DNA of 64,000 nucleotides from Telmatactis stephensoni (Eukaryota; Cnidaria; Anthozoa; Actiniaria; Isophelliidae): NCBI GenBank assembly GCA_029948255.1, contig JALIZF010001681.1, positions 516,410 to 580,409 of the forward strand, read 5' to 3'. Shown piece by piece: positions 50,001 to 61,850 of this stretch (position 1 is its first letter; each line of letters starts with the position of its first letter). The notes under the pieces were generated by a model. It saw only the letters and a program-made list of their open reading frames with translations, ran no database searches and was not told where the DNA came from. The position numbers and the translations under genes were made by a program.

Positions 50001-52434
50001 ACGAGGAGCTATGGCTGAGACAATTGTGAAAGAATCTAATAATCAATCAATCAATCAATAATAAATAAATAAATAATCTTTTCACAGCAACATATTCACA
50101 CAGTGTTTCTTCATCTGCGCTGCATGGCACTATCTGCAATATTTTCAATTCCTATTTCCAATTGTTAACAAAATGCACTGAATTCTCAGTGGTATTTCCA
50201 ACGTAGGAACTGGCCAAAAATTTTCAGTGAAGGGACATTCCTTCTCTTACCTCATTTTTTATTATCATTTTAATTTTATTTTTTTGTTCCAAACAGGAGG
50301 TTACTTGGTTACTGAGGGAAGCTCGGGATCAGCTGAACTTGTTCTTCCTCTAGAAATTATTCTTCCTCACAATGACATTTCTACAAGAACGATGTGCCTG
50401 AGACTCCAGTATTCTATTCCCAGCGGGTATGTTACTTATAGTACAATGTCACAAAAAAGATAAGTAATAAAGTCCGTTGGTTGATCTGATACTCTTTTCT
50501 TAGGTACTCTCCCTCTCGCAGCCGTGTTTAGTCTCGTCACGCAACGTTTTTAGTCTCGTCACGTAACGTTCTTAGTCTCGTCACGTAACGTTTTTGGTCA
50601 CGTAACGCAACGGTTTTAGTCTCGTCACGTAACGTTTTTGGTCACGTAACGCAACGGGTTTAGTCTCGTCACGTAACGTTTTTGGTCACGTAACGCAACG
50701 GTTTTAGTCTCGTCACGTAACGTTTTTGGTCACGTAACGCAACGGGTTTAGTCTCGTCACGTAACGTTTTTGGTCACGTAACGCAACGTTTTTAGTCTCG
50801 TCACGTAAGGTTTTTAGTCTCGTCCCGCAACGTGACGAGACTAAATACGGCTGAGAGGGAGACTACACTTTTCTTCACTTTCCTCTTTGCTATGTCGCTC
50901 ACTCGAACTTTTGTGCCATGGAGGTACAGAATTAATTGGGAGAACCATCGTCTCCCTGGAACATGCCTTCGCTTGGCTTCGCGTATCCACGAGTTATAAA
51001 TGACCTTGAGAAAAGGGGTGCATATTTGAGCAGAGAGATTTTTAAAACTCCAGAAATAGTGAATTCATTATTATTTCTCTTTACACAACTTTGACCTAGC
51101 TGTAACGTTTTTGTGCTTCATCAATGAAAATCCTCAATTCTACTAAAAAGACCGAAATTCGTTTTAAAAAAGAGTTTTCATAAATTGTCTTTCAAAAACC
51201 TGTTCCCGATAAGTTGATACATCCCCATGCAGTATGAAAATTTCAAAACTAAAGCGCCATCGCTCTTAAAAGGACCATTACTTAGTATTTATTGATTTAC
51301 ACGCCACGATTTGTCGGGCCGATTTGAAATCCATTGTTTATGCGCTCCGATTCATTTGATTTTCCTTTCAAAAAATCGGCCCGACACGAAAAACTTTGTA
51401 GCCGATTTCTGCGAATCGGGCCGATTCTTCCTTTTCCCGAACAAACATTGTTAAAAAATCGGGCCGACAATCGTAGCGTGTAAATCAGCCTTTACAATCC
51501 AAAACACAATTTTATGCCGTGCCCATTTAATTTTGTAATCTGTCTTATTTTCCTCGCAGTGGTTCTCTCAAAGTATATGAGATTAAGAACCAGAAAGGTC
51601 AGCCAAAGCGAATTCTTAAAACATTCTCTGGTAGTTCAGACACAAACTGGAAATGCGGCAAGACAACGGTGAATGTCAGCACTAAATACCAGGTAAATTA
51701 ATGATGCTCGTTTATGAAGTAAATTCATTATGACGTCACGGCTTGTTTTTGAGGGGACAGAATTGATTTGAACAACTGGAATGTGAAAAAAAATTTCCTC
51801 TGCTAAGGAAGGTTGAAATTTAAATAGTCTGGCTTCCAAACATAATATGTGCCGATGTTTAATCAACGATATTTTTTGCATATGATGGCTGTAAGTAACG
51901 TCTGTGCTTCGCTCTGTAGAACGCATTTTGAATATAACGATTTTCTTTGTTGTTACTGTTTTGTGCACCTCCCACGACCATGATCCTTAGCATTTAAACA
52001 ATAGATTGTTTTGACGTCATAATGAAATACGGCAATTGATTGGAATATTTGTACCAGTTGATATGTACTATGCATTTTTTAGAACTTAAAAGTTGTTAGT
52101 TAGCCAATCAGAAGCGAGATCTACTATCCTGAAATTCCACGATATCAGAACATTAATTGTCTTGATATCCCGACAGTACATTGAAAATGGCTTCTAAATA
52201 ACCATAAACATTTCATTTTTGTTTTACTTTTTGGCAAATGAAGAATTAGTTAGTTTTCAATAACAATGCGAGTACTTGTAAGTTATAATTATGCACGCGG
52301 CTTTGGGAAACGATCGAGGTGCAGCATGGCATACAGAAGGATGATTAACAGTGATCGTTTAATAGGTAAAACTGGAAGCGAGTAAGGGAAAAATTGCTAT
52401 TGATGAAGTCAGCTTTGCAGATGGATCTTGTTGA
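44027..52434 (+). CDS. Secreted protein with two ShK domains and a MAM domain
   Basis: Exons: 44027-44111, 44754-44786, 45348-45455, 46036-46053, 46638-46805, 48608-48748, 50297-50426, 51560-51692, 52366-52434; 294 aa, in frame throughout. The ATG has a good Kozak context. Residues 1 to about 21 are a signal peptide (WYLVLLGVILLG core). Exon 2 ends in RHRRQ at 35-39, a likely furin-type cleavage site. ShK 1 (42-74) has six Cys, spaced VCQDLNDYC to KKCGYC. An 18-base exon makes a short linker. ShK 2 (about 84-120) ends KTCGFC and is followed by about 12 Gly. A MAM domain (about 146-294) starts CSFDTDMCDWHNV and ends IAIDEVSFADGSC. ShK domains block K+ channels in sea anemone toxins but also occur in proteases and matrix proteins; MAM mediates adhesion. 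With a MAM domain attached, an extracellular adhesive or matrix role is as likely as a toxin role. Confidence 0.88.
45138..45245. mobile_element. Near-perfect palindromic element with a GTTTCGA duplication
   Basis: Element 45145-45238 (94 bp) starts CAAGAGACCATGATACTAAG and ends with its complement. GTTTCGA flanks it on both sides (45138-45144, 45239-45245). A half copy lies at 59935-59990. In ShK-MAM intron 2. Confidence 0.85.
46476..46555 (+). repeat. (TTTG)n microsatellite
   Basis: About 20 units, in ShK-MAM intron 4, 85 bases before the ShK 2 exon. Confidence 0.9.
46973..47188. mobile_element. Foldback element with 9-bp target duplication ATGGAAAAT
   Basis: Element 46982-47179 starts TAGCCTGCATTGCTGGCTCTC and ends GAGCTAGCTAGCAACGCAGGCTC. 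ATGGAAAAT flanks it at 46973-46981 and 47180-47188. As at 30790, the interior is purine-rich then pyrimidine-rich. In ShK-MAM intron 5. Confidence 0.87.
47585..47790. mobile_element. Foldback element with CGAGGCGTAGCCGAG core
   Basis: CAATTAGACAACAGAAAGCCG at the left pairs with CGGCTTTCTGTTGTCTAATTG at the right, with inner pairing around GCGTTAT and AAAGAACGATTAACAAA. In ShK-MAM intron 5. Confidence 0.8.
47815..47990 (+). repeat. Direct repeat carrying CCAATCAGAGCGCGCG
   Basis: GCAGCCCATGGG, AAATAGTTCATAG and CCAATCAGAGCGCGCG occur in the same order at 47816-47868 and 47936-47987, 120 bases apart. Confidence 0.8.
48449..48598. mobile_element. MITE-like element abutting the MAM exon acceptor
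   Basis: GGGTTCCCTGTGAAAACGGC and TAAGTGACTTTTTTGATG on the left pair with CATCAAAAAGTCACTTAGG and TTTTTTTCACAGTAAACCC on the right. The right end stops about 10 bases before the AG (48606-48607) of the exon that opens the MAM domain. Confidence 0.75.
49498..49802 (-). mobile_element. tRNA-derived SINE, minus orientation
   Basis: The minus-strand head reads GGTTGGCCGAGCGGTTAGAG (A box) then GCTGGTTCGAAGCCCCG (B box), the internal RNA polymerase III promoter layout. The body has GGGTTTCTCCGG and AGTGTCCCCCAATTAGTGC and ends A/T-rich. Better preserved than the copy at 36525. In ShK-MAM intron 6. Confidence 0.85.
50499..50863. mobile_element. Foldback element with an internal minisatellite
   Basis: The ends TACTCTCCCTCTCGCAGCCG and CGGCTGAGAGGGAGACTA are inverted repeats. 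Between them TTTAGTCTCGTCACGTAACG and TTTTTGGTCACGTAACGCAA alternate in a 60-bp tandem unit, about five copies. In ShK-MAM intron 7. Confidence 0.85.
51292..51487. mobile_element. Foldback element, TGATTTACACGC ends
   Basis: TGATTTACACGCCACGATTT followed by GTCGGGCCGATTT faces AAATCGGGCCGACAATCG and CGTGTAAATCA. The word ATCGGGCCGA is repeated four times inside. It ends 73 bases before the exon at 51560. Confidence 0.8.
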
Positions 52435-52854
52435 TGGTAAGTCTTCCAATCTTTGAAGTATGGGAAGGAGGTAAGGAGAGAGGGAGGCAGGGAGGCAGGG
52501 AGGCGACTGCGAGTAATGGCCAACACACTTTCAATTCGCGACTTTCAAGACTATAAATACATTGGCTGCATTTGCAGACTTACAATGTGCGCTTAAGCAA
52601 CAAAATAATGTTATCTGAAAACAGAACAACAACTTCAACAAAATTGTGTACGTCGTGGTATACTACTGACTATAATCGAAAGACTACCGTCAAGACTGTC
52701 AGAAAAATGAACATTTACCAAAGGAAGGTCGCAGTTTTCTTTAGTGATCATGAGAGGTTGACTTTTGTTATCGATATCTTACGTTTTTTAACAGCAGCCC
52801 ATAGACTATATCGCTAGTCTGCCGCAGCACTGCATTCTGAGACTGATAACTAAG

Positions 52855-53735
52855 TGGGTGTTTACATGACACTAGGATCATCCTAGCAGGCGAATCATCC
52901 TACCTGCTATACATTTACTGCATTCTGTTTACATGGAAATTTGTGTCTTCACTTCAGGTACTAGGTACTAAACAGAATGCAGTAAGGGGGTGTTTACGTG
53001 ACACTAGGATCATCCTAGTAGACTAGGCGCAAAACTGAAAAAGTCGATATCGCAAAAAGTGCAGAAGGCATTTTGGGGTAGAGGCTGGTAACATAACTAT
53101 TCTAAACTAATTTTTCATGCTGAATCCGAATATGACAGTTACCAAGACGTATTCTGCAATTTTATACGTGTAAATGACGTATTTTGTGAATTGCTACAGT
53201 CATTTCATACTAACGGCTTTTTCATGTAATTCCAAAAGTTCCCAAACTTAAAAACAATTACCACAGCTGGAAAGAGCATATCAAAATCATTAAAACTGTG
53301 AATTTTGAAGGATATAAGTTGAAAAATCAAGGAGATACGAATTTTCAAAAAACGAAATTTTGTATGAAAACACTTACAGTTATGCAAGAGATACAAACAA
53401 ATTTCGATTTTTGAAAATTCGCGTCTCCTTGATTTTTCAACTTATATCCTTCAAACTTCACACATCTGATTTTTTGAAAATGCGCCTAGTCTATAGCAGG
53501 CGAATCATCCTACCTGCTATACATTTACTGCAGGATGATCCTAGTACCCGAAGCGAAGGCGCAAATTTCCATGTAAAATGAATGCAGTAAATGTATAGCA
53601 AGTAGAATGATTCGCCTGCTAGGATGATCCTAGTGCTAGGATGATCCTAGTGCCATGTACAATTACTATGTATAGCAGGTAGGATGATTCGCCTGCTAGG
53701 ATGATCCTAGTGCCATGTAAACACCCACTAAGTAA
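52855..53735. mobile_element. Nested cluster of ACTAGGATGATCCTAG foldback elements
   Basis: GTGTTTACATGACACTAGGA appears at the left and TAGTGCCATGTAAACACCCA at the right. In between are several copies of the arms seen at 18032 (GGCGAATCATCCTACCTGCT, ACATTTACTGCA). The middle, about 53020-53490, is another palindrome with ends AGACTAGGCGCA and TGCGCCTAGTCT that contains a copy of the ACCATAGCTGG family (53240-53470). This reads as insertion of one family into another. Confidence 0.75.
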
Positions 53736-53869
53736 ACTAATACTGAACAAAAGATTTACAAACCATGACGTCTTTTGTTTGGTGTTATGCTGTGGCAGTG
53801 AATTCTGCTTTCAAGTAAAAGAACCCACACCCACACCAGTATATCGATATAGTAGGGAGATATCCCGGT

Positions 53870-54225
53870 CACTGGAAATTTTGCGCATTTTCTATGATAG
53901 GAAATATCTAGGAAATTGCATTTTCCTACGGTAGGAACTGGGCAAAATAAAGGAAAATTCATTTTCCTACATATATTCTAGATATTTCCTACATATATTC
54001 TAGATATTTCCTACCATAGAAAATTGCATTTTCCTAGATATTCCTATCAAAATGAAAAGGTAGGAAATATCTAGGAAAATGCAATTTCCTATGATAGGAA
54101 ATATCTAGGAAATATGTAGTAAAATGTATTTTTCTACATTTTGTCCAATTCCTATCATAGGAAAATTCAATTTAATTCCTAGATATTTCGATCTTATTAT
54201 AGGAAATGAGCAAAAATTTCCAGTG
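53870..54225. mobile_element. Foldback element made of GGAAATATCTAGGAAA palindromic units
   Basis: The ends CACTGGAAATTTTGC and GCAAAAATTTCCAGTG are inverted repeats. The interior carries many copies of TAGGAAATATCTAGGAAA and its complement in both orientations, so it can fold in many ways. Confidence 0.75.
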
Positions 54226-57200
54226 GGTGTGTGGGTGTTCTGATCCGTAAATCTAAAAAGGGTCCACGCTAAAATTGGAGCTGATCATCTCCGTTTTATA
54301 AATAAACGGACGGTAACTGAATACCTTTCTTCAGAACTCAGAAAATAAAATTACAAAAGTGATGTGTATACATCCACTAAAGTGGAAGATCGAAATGCTA
54401 TCCTTGGGGATCCAGGGCAGCCATAAAGGAGGGAAAAGTGCCTTCTTCTCCCCCTCCCAAACTATACCTCTCCTCCACTCCTCTTCTCCCCCTCTTCTCT
54501 CCCTCTCCCTCCCCTTCCCCTCTTCTCTCTCCCTCTCCCTCTCCTTCTCTCTCTCCCCCTCTCCTTCATCCTTCCATCCCACCCCCTCCCCCTTCCTCGA
54601 CGTCCTGTGTCTAAAAACAATGCACATGGTCCCCTTTCTGGTTTTAAGACTGATCATTCTTTTTTAATTTGCTCTATTGATCTCTCTTTTTCAGATCATA
54701 AATTTCAAGATCAAATCTAAAGTGTGGTTCATTTAATCACCAATAAATGATGCGTAGCTTACCAAAGTGTATACGATTTTAATTTCTATACCAAGCTGAT
54801 TAGTACCATTGAACCATAATTCATGTATTTTAACTTAATTATATTTATTCATTTTCCGTGACTGAATAATCGATATGTTTTATCCTGCAAGCAGAGCTTT
54901 CCTTTTTGCCTTGGCCCTTAAAAGGACAAAACTGTTAATCAAAGAGTATCTATTTCCTGAAACTATTTACTGGAAAAGACCGGCCGATAAAACGTGATAG
55001 CATTTTTAGCTTCTACACTTAATAGATGCTCATAAAGCGAGGGGAGGGAGGGGGCGGCAGAAGTGAAGAGAGAATCGAAGGGCTTGGGGAAAGGGGGGGG
55101 GGGGACGGGACCCCTTCCCTCCCCTCCCTCAACAGAACCTGGCCTTCACAGACTGTTCTGTTGACTGAGGCTTCATAGGTCCGTAGTTCATTCTCGGTTC
55201 AAGAGAAAAAACAACCTCCGTTAACTTCTGAATATTCGGATAACTAACGGAACTAGTAATATGAACAAAATATGCTGGGAAAGTAATTTTGGCCGGGCTA
55301 CCTGTGGAATTCAGAATGTCACTCTTCCTGATCCCTGCCGATGTCGTAACAAATTTGGTTAATGCAAAAAGTGGCAAATGCATGTTCCTTATGGTTTTAT
55401 TATTTCAAAGATCAAAAAAGTGGAACCTCCGTGCACTTTCTCAGACGGTTCGAGATAGCGAGGGCTTAAGATGACCGAGTTCGCCTTAAAGGGTTTCTAG
55501 CCGCATATTTGTTTGATATAAATACTGATTAAAATAGTACAAATAAGGGTTTTGAAGACAGCAGAGACCTGTCATCTTTGACGAATGTTTTTTTATGTGC
55601 TGTCCATATTTGTACCCTGTCCCATTGTTGAGGTTGAGCATAACAAACCACGACGCTTGACTCACCGCTTTTGTCATTACAACCAGTCAACTCTACTTCC
55701 GGTGAGTGGTGCCATTAGCAGCTTTCCACAATTCGAAGTCAGTTTAGCGATCAAGTCTTCTAGAACAAGTTATCAGTCCTTTAACAAGTGGTACTTGCTG
55801 TTAATAAGGGCTTTCTGCTTGGGATTGTTCCGTAAAGAGTAGTGTTTCGATCAAGGTAAGTCACTTCAACTCAACAGGAAAGGATCCATTGGGTTTGACT
55901 TTCTAAACACGCTCTAATCAAATACTGCTAACCCTCTTTTGACTCTTTTGTTGATCTTATGTAAAGCCTGTAATAACGAATGCATCGCATTTTGAAACGA
56001 CGAAAGCCATAATAAAATTTAGTCCAAAAGCCAAAACATCACACTCGATGCTTTTTGTTGCCCTGAAGATAGTTTTCAAAGCGCAAAAGGAAATGCCGAG
56101 TGCTTTGAAACTTTGTCTGCGAGTTTGGTTAAAGTGGCACTAAAGTTGTTTACATGTACTGGAATTTTCGATCAACTTAAATCGTGGCTTTGATCTTTGG
56201 TTTTTGCGAAGATATTTTTTCGAAAAATCTTTAAATAAGATAGATCAATATTCGTATAAGTATTTGTTACTTGAACTTCATCTGTTTCCATATAAAGGTC
56301 TTGTTTTAAAAGTTGATTGCTCTTACGATATCAGCCTCTATGGTTTCGTTACTGAACTACAACTGAAGTCACAAATTCAGATGGCAGCAAAACTTCGATG
56401 CTGAAATTACACTGGTTCAAATTGTAGCGTACAGCATTCTTAATTGTTGATTCTTTTTGATGTGTTCGATGGAAAATTATCAGTTGAATAAGGACTGATT
56501 CCGGAAGAGCGACGAAATCCGGTACTGCATATCGAGTCAAAAAGTTTGACAAACTTTTAAGAAGTTTGTGAAAGATTTTTAATAAGTTCAAAAATCGTAT
56601 TATCACAGAATTAAGAAGTACAAAAGAGATTAACAGTTATAAAAGACATAACTTGTGTGACTTTTATGGTTTTTCTAATGTAGTGAAAATTGCTTTTGTG
56701 TTAATTTATTGAAGTGCATCAAAGTGCATCGGCGCCGTGAGTTGTAATAACAACAAACCGTTGGACTTGACCAATAATGGATGATTTGTGGTTTATATAC
56801 CATGAACTTTATAACAACTACAAAAGTATGAATAATAACATAATTTTAAATTTTGGGCAATGAAAGGTCAAAATATAAACTGTAAAGAAGATGTTCTGAA
56901 AAACTACTAGTAAAAGTACAATTTTTTTTGTTAATTTCTTCCCATAATTCCCATAATGATAATTTCTGACCATGTTGCGTGACGTAGTTGCGTTATTTAA
57001 TATTGTCCTCAGTCACAGTTCGGCCTTGAGTTCGCTATATTGTCTGAATACCATATAGTCATTCTATTGTATGTGGTTTTGGGTGTGGGCTACGTTTAGG
57101 GGAAACGGTTGGGGGCAACTGTATGGCATTCAGCCATGAAGTATTCACCGAATATTGAGTGCTATTTATGCTCTCTTGGTGCTATATAAGACAAAAGACT

Positions 57201-57479
57201 TTCAGGGCGAAAGGTGTGGTTTCAGTTATAAGAAACCATATAACCGTATCGACGTCTCGTCCGACGCCTCTGCCACCACGCTGTAATTTTACACCTGTCT
57301 TTTAAAGTGCTATTGGTACAGAGTTTAGTCTGCAACTTTTCTCGGAATGACGTTGCGAAACATGTTAATCCACTAAAGGGGTGTTACATGGCGTAACGCC
57401 GAAAAGCCCTCACTGCAATTTATTTCCTGCAATGATCACGGTTTTGCGTGATGTATGATCATGATACACGCTGTACTGA

Positions 57480-57908
57480 ATAGACCTTTATCACGCTAAC
57501 GTGACATTATAAATTCTTTGATTTATCGAAAAAGGAGTGTAATCAGTCAGATTTGTCACATCAATCTTAGTAAAATTGAAAAGTTTCGGGGAGATTGCTC
57601 TTAAACTGATCATATAAAATATAAATTTTCAAAACTCAGCATTTTTACAAAAAATGTACGGTGGACGTGCATGCATCTCATGCACGGCGAGCCTCGTTCA
57701 GTATCATGCTAAACACATACATTTCTCTATACAAAAAATTCACAATAATATTTAGCTTCAAAAATTCATATCTAGGTCAGTTTAAGGGCAATCTTTATAA
57801 AACTCTGCCATTTTACTAGTATCGATGTGACAAATTTGATAATAAATTCATTTTTTCAATAAAACAAATATTTTATAATGTCATGCTAGCGTGCTAAGGG
57901 TCTATGGT
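57480..57908. mobile_element. Large diverged foldback element
   Basis: Arms of about 140 bases: ATAGACCTTTATCACGCTAA with CGTGACATTATAAA at the left against TTTATAATGTCATGCTAGCG and TGCTAAGGGTCTATG at the right. TTTGTCACATC and CTCTTAAACTGA also pair. No coding capacity. Confidence 0.7.
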
Positions 57909-60181
57909 TCGTGCAACTTGTTTAACGTAGCGTCACTGCGATAGAGTAGCGCAAAACATTGTACCGCGTGTATAATCAACAAAGTTAACTATACAACGAT
58001 CTTCCTCCTGCAAAATGAAAACGCATGCCTTCCAGCTGGTCCCACCTGAAATAATAATAATGAACATTTATATAGCGCACTGACCCATTATCCGTTGTCT
58101 ATACCTAAATTGTCTCTAAACGAGCACCTCTCTCAAGAAATATATTAAAATAGATTTGCATGGTCCTTTCATTTGTACAACAGTTCTTATCTACCTAAAC
58201 TCTCTTTATGGTGGAAAGCAGGTCTGGGCCCGGTTACGTTGGTCGAAAATGGGCTAGCACTACCCCTAGGGTTAAATCATCTAAAGAAAACCATTGGTGA
58301 CGCTAACCTGCCCCCCCCCCCCCCCCCCCATTCTTCTCTCTCTCTCTCTCTCCTCCCAGTCCTACTCGAGCTTCTGGTACCCAGGATACCCGATTTCTAG
58401 ATTCCTCTCCCAACACTAAAAGTAAAAAAAAAACCTAAAAGTATCCGTTATTCAACCACGAAATATTCAATCCCCACCCTCTCCTTCCTCCCATTCTACT
58501 AGTTGCACGACTTATAAACAAAGGTACCAAAAGCCTCACAGTGGAATTTCCGTTTCATCTCCTATTTCTGACAAGCCGATTTTTATCCCCTTTGTGCTGC
58601 AATCCGTTCAGATTGTAGGTCTTTCCAGAAACGCAAACAATCGATCGCAAAAGTATTGAATTTTAAGGAGAAGGTTAGTACGGTTAGCTCCTACTGTAGT
58701 CTTTCTTTTAGCACGAACGTCGTAATCTTTCGGCTTTGCGAGAGTTGTATTTTTGGGACACCGCGCAACTCGAGCAAGTTTCCTACAAATTCGCGTGTCA
58801 AATGCATTTGTGTTAGAGTTAAAATTTGTTCGTATAGAAACTCTTGTTCGTGTGAAAAGCCCTTCACATCTTGTGCTTTTAAACTATATTTATTACCGTT
58901 ATTGTTGGTGTTTATAAAGTTGAACAGACAAATGTGTCGCCATTATGTGAAAAACATATGACCTTTTGTTAACAAGTTGAATTCACTCTCCTGCTATCTA
59001 AGTGAAGAGAGACAAAATCATGAAAGTATCATCAGATGATTGTAATCATAAAGAATCCTGTGAGTTTATAGGTATCTATCAGTTCTAGATATATTGATGA
59101 TAACTGGGCGATAGCCTAGGGGATTCGAAATCACACTTATTAATTGTTCAACACTTAATTAATAGGGTATATTGCTTGTTTTTAATATATGTTTGTAATA
59201 ACTAATTTCGTGTTAATGATCTGTTAGTTTTCCGTTGAATGTTTCAGCATCTCGACGACATACTTGACGTGCAATTGTAGCGTCTTGTATCCAAATTCTC
59301 ATCTTTCAAAGGGCTGCAAGGGTCGTGTAAACAGCTTCATAATATGCTTGCGTCTACAAGACTCTTGTTTAGTCTCACTGAAGTGTCTTGAGAACGTCCG
59401 GAGGTGTTGAAAACACTTTCTTTTACATTGCAGAACACTGCTAAATGACTATGGAAAGGATCAAGAAAACAGCCTTGGCTTTGGTATTGTTGATGATACT
59501 TGCAGTCACGACATATGGCCAACAAGGTACAATTAATTGCTTTAATTTAAGTTGTTTTAATACTCATTGTAAGAGCGATGGCGTCGGTCGCATTACTGCA
59601 CCGAAAAGAAGCTAGGCAAAATAATTATACGTTCAGTACGGCACGATAGCAGTATATAGACCCCAATCAGTAGGTGCACCAATGCGAAATCTAAATGTAT
59701 ATATAGTTATTTTCTTTTTCAAGAATGTTAGGGTCTCCACAGACGAGACGATTAGTTGTCGACAACTATTTTTTATCGGCAACTAAATGTGGTCGATTAC
59801 TTTTTGTGATCCAATGAAGCATTCCACACACTAGATAGTTTGTTGTCGATAACTATGCAAGATCAACGAGAGCTTGGGAACTAGCTTTCTCTACGCATGC
59901 TCAGAGACAACGCAGATATGATAGTTGTCGACAACCAAGAGACCATAATACTAAGAGAGCGAAGCTCAGTATTGATGTCTGTGCCATGTTCGTGGCGGCT
60001 AAGGCTATTTTTAGTAACTTCGCCATCGCGCGCGCAAGGCTCTTAAACAATAGAATTCAAACGGTCCCGTCCGCGCGCACGTCAAAAATCAAATTCTATT
60101 GGTGGCGTCTTATATGCGCTATACGGCCTTATTCGCTGTCGGATTAAGAGATAGCGGTAGTAAGTGGTGTTGGTAGTTGCA

Positions 60182-60317
60182 TAGAGCAGATTTCGTATGA
60201 GTGTGAAACGGACTGCACCGTGCCGTGACCGTGTCAATGCCGTGATGTCTATCAAAACATTCGAAATTCCTGCCGTCACCGTGCGGTGCCGCGTTTTCAC
60301 ATACGAAATCTACTCTA
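60182..60317. mobile_element. Palindromic element, TAGAGCAGATTTCGT family
   Basis: Starts TAGAGCAGATTTCGTATGAG and ends ACGAAATCTACTCTA, 136 bp. The interior has CCGTGCCGTGACCGTG and its complement. Flanked by TA at both tips, compatible with a TA target. In CUB-gene intron 1. Confidence 0.85.
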
Positions 60318-60920
60318 GATGTTAATAACGGTGACGATAATATGATGCGGATAGTAACATAGAGATTGTCTTTTTTAAGTAATGGTCCGAGCAAGAGGTA
60401 GACAACTTAATTCTATTGTTCTGCACCAGTATCAACTTCTCCACATAAGAATGTCTTGGTTTTCAGGCTAATAATATATTAACCTATGGATAACACATTT
60501 TAAAAATAGAATGTGCCAAAAACCCTGTTTTGAAAAAAAGTATCTTTTATACTCAAAGATCTCGTGCAATCACAAGCGCGCAAAACAATTGCCAAGAGAC
60601 GCTTCGAATTAATTTCCCTTCATAGAAATTATGCTATATTTTTAAAACTCACGAAAGCTTTCATGAAGAAGGAATCATGAGAAATAGAAAATGAAAATGT
60701 GCAAATTTTTGAAGTTATGGAAGATATTCATGCCGTTCAACACTGAAATGGATGGTTTTAACAATACCACAATTAATACCTCTCTCTTCAGTGATTCTTC
60801 GTCGTTTGGTTGGCTATACTTCTTACTTGGACCATTACTTAATGTTTTATTTATTTGGGTGGCACATTTGGGGATTTTTCTTAAGATGTGAAATAATCAG
60901 CCTAGTTTTCCAAAGCAACT

Positions 60921-60952
60921 ATCTATCTATCAATCAATCAATCAATCAATCT

Positions 60953-60993
<41 letters not shown>

Positions 60994-61034
60994 GTAATCG
61001 ATCAATCAATCAATCATGCAATCAATCAGTCATG

Positions 61035-61065
<31 letters not shown>

Positions 61066-61151
61066 GTAATCGATCAATCAATCAATCATGCAATCAATCA
61101 GTCATGCAATCAATCAATCAATCAATCAATCGATCGATCGATCGATCAATC
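60921..61151 (+). repeat. (AATC)n microsatellite
   Basis: Long CAAT/ATCA run broken by CATGTAATCGA and CATGCAATCA, which themselves repeat twice, so part of the array was block-duplicated. In CUB-gene intron 1. Confidence 0.9.
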
Positions 61152-61552
61152 AAAAACTTTATTTACGTACCTAAGCTTCTAACACACAACAAGAAGTGCA
61201 ATAATCGGGGAAACCAATTGACTGTCTATTTGAGTACTCCATAAAAACCCAAAAACCTTTGCTTTCTAATCCCCGAGTTATGATCTTCATTAATACTGGT
61301 CATATTTACTACTCATAACTAATTATATTTCCTCTTCTCAGTGCTTGAAGTCTGTCCTACAAGAGAGGTAACAGTATCAAGTGCCGAGGTGACATCTCCA
61401 GGGTTTCTCCTCGGAAAACAATACGAATTCGGTCTTGACTGTACGCTCACCATCAACACAGATAAAGGCATGAGGTTTAAAATAAAACTAGAAGAGCTTA
61501 ATGTTGAGCCAAAAAAGGACGGTAAGACATTTTAAAGTGAACGAGTGGGCTT

Positions 61553-61850
61553 ATGAAGGAGAGGAGAGAGAGGAGAGGAGAGGAGGAGAGGAGATAGAGG
61601 AGAGGAGAGGAGAAGAGAGAGGAGAGGAGGAGAGGAGAGGAGAGGAGGTAGAGGAGAGGAGAGGAGAGGAGAGGAGAGGAGAGGAGAGGAGAGGAGAGGA
61701 GAGTAGAGGCAGAGGAGAGGAGAGGAGAGGAGAGGAGAGGAGAGGAGAGGAGAGGAGAGGAGAGGAGAGGAGAGGAGAGGAGAGGAGAGGAGAGGAGAGG
61801 AGAGGAGAGGAGAGGAGAGGAGAGGAGAGGAGAGGAGAGGAGAGGAGCCA
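61553..61850 (+). repeat. (GGAGA)n microsatellite
   Basis: About 300 bases of GGAGA pentamers starting about 30 bases after the donor of CUB-gene exon 2. The open frames in it are artefacts. Confidence 0.95.

Larger units (their letters stand above)
52435..59444. other. Intergenic region between the ShK-MAM and CUB genes
   Basis: About 7 kb. The first 1.8 kb is a pile of foldback elements (52855-54225). 54430-54590 is C/T-rich. 55000-59440 has one large foldback at 57480, a poly-C run near 58312 and otherwise plain A/T-rich DNA. Open frames near 55130-55380 (minus) and 55585-55842 (plus) were not recognised and show no clear splice partners. Confidence 0.55.

Noticed and set aside
55129..55383. 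84-codon minus-strand open frame
   Set aside because: No known motif, no splice partner and no start context; probably chance.
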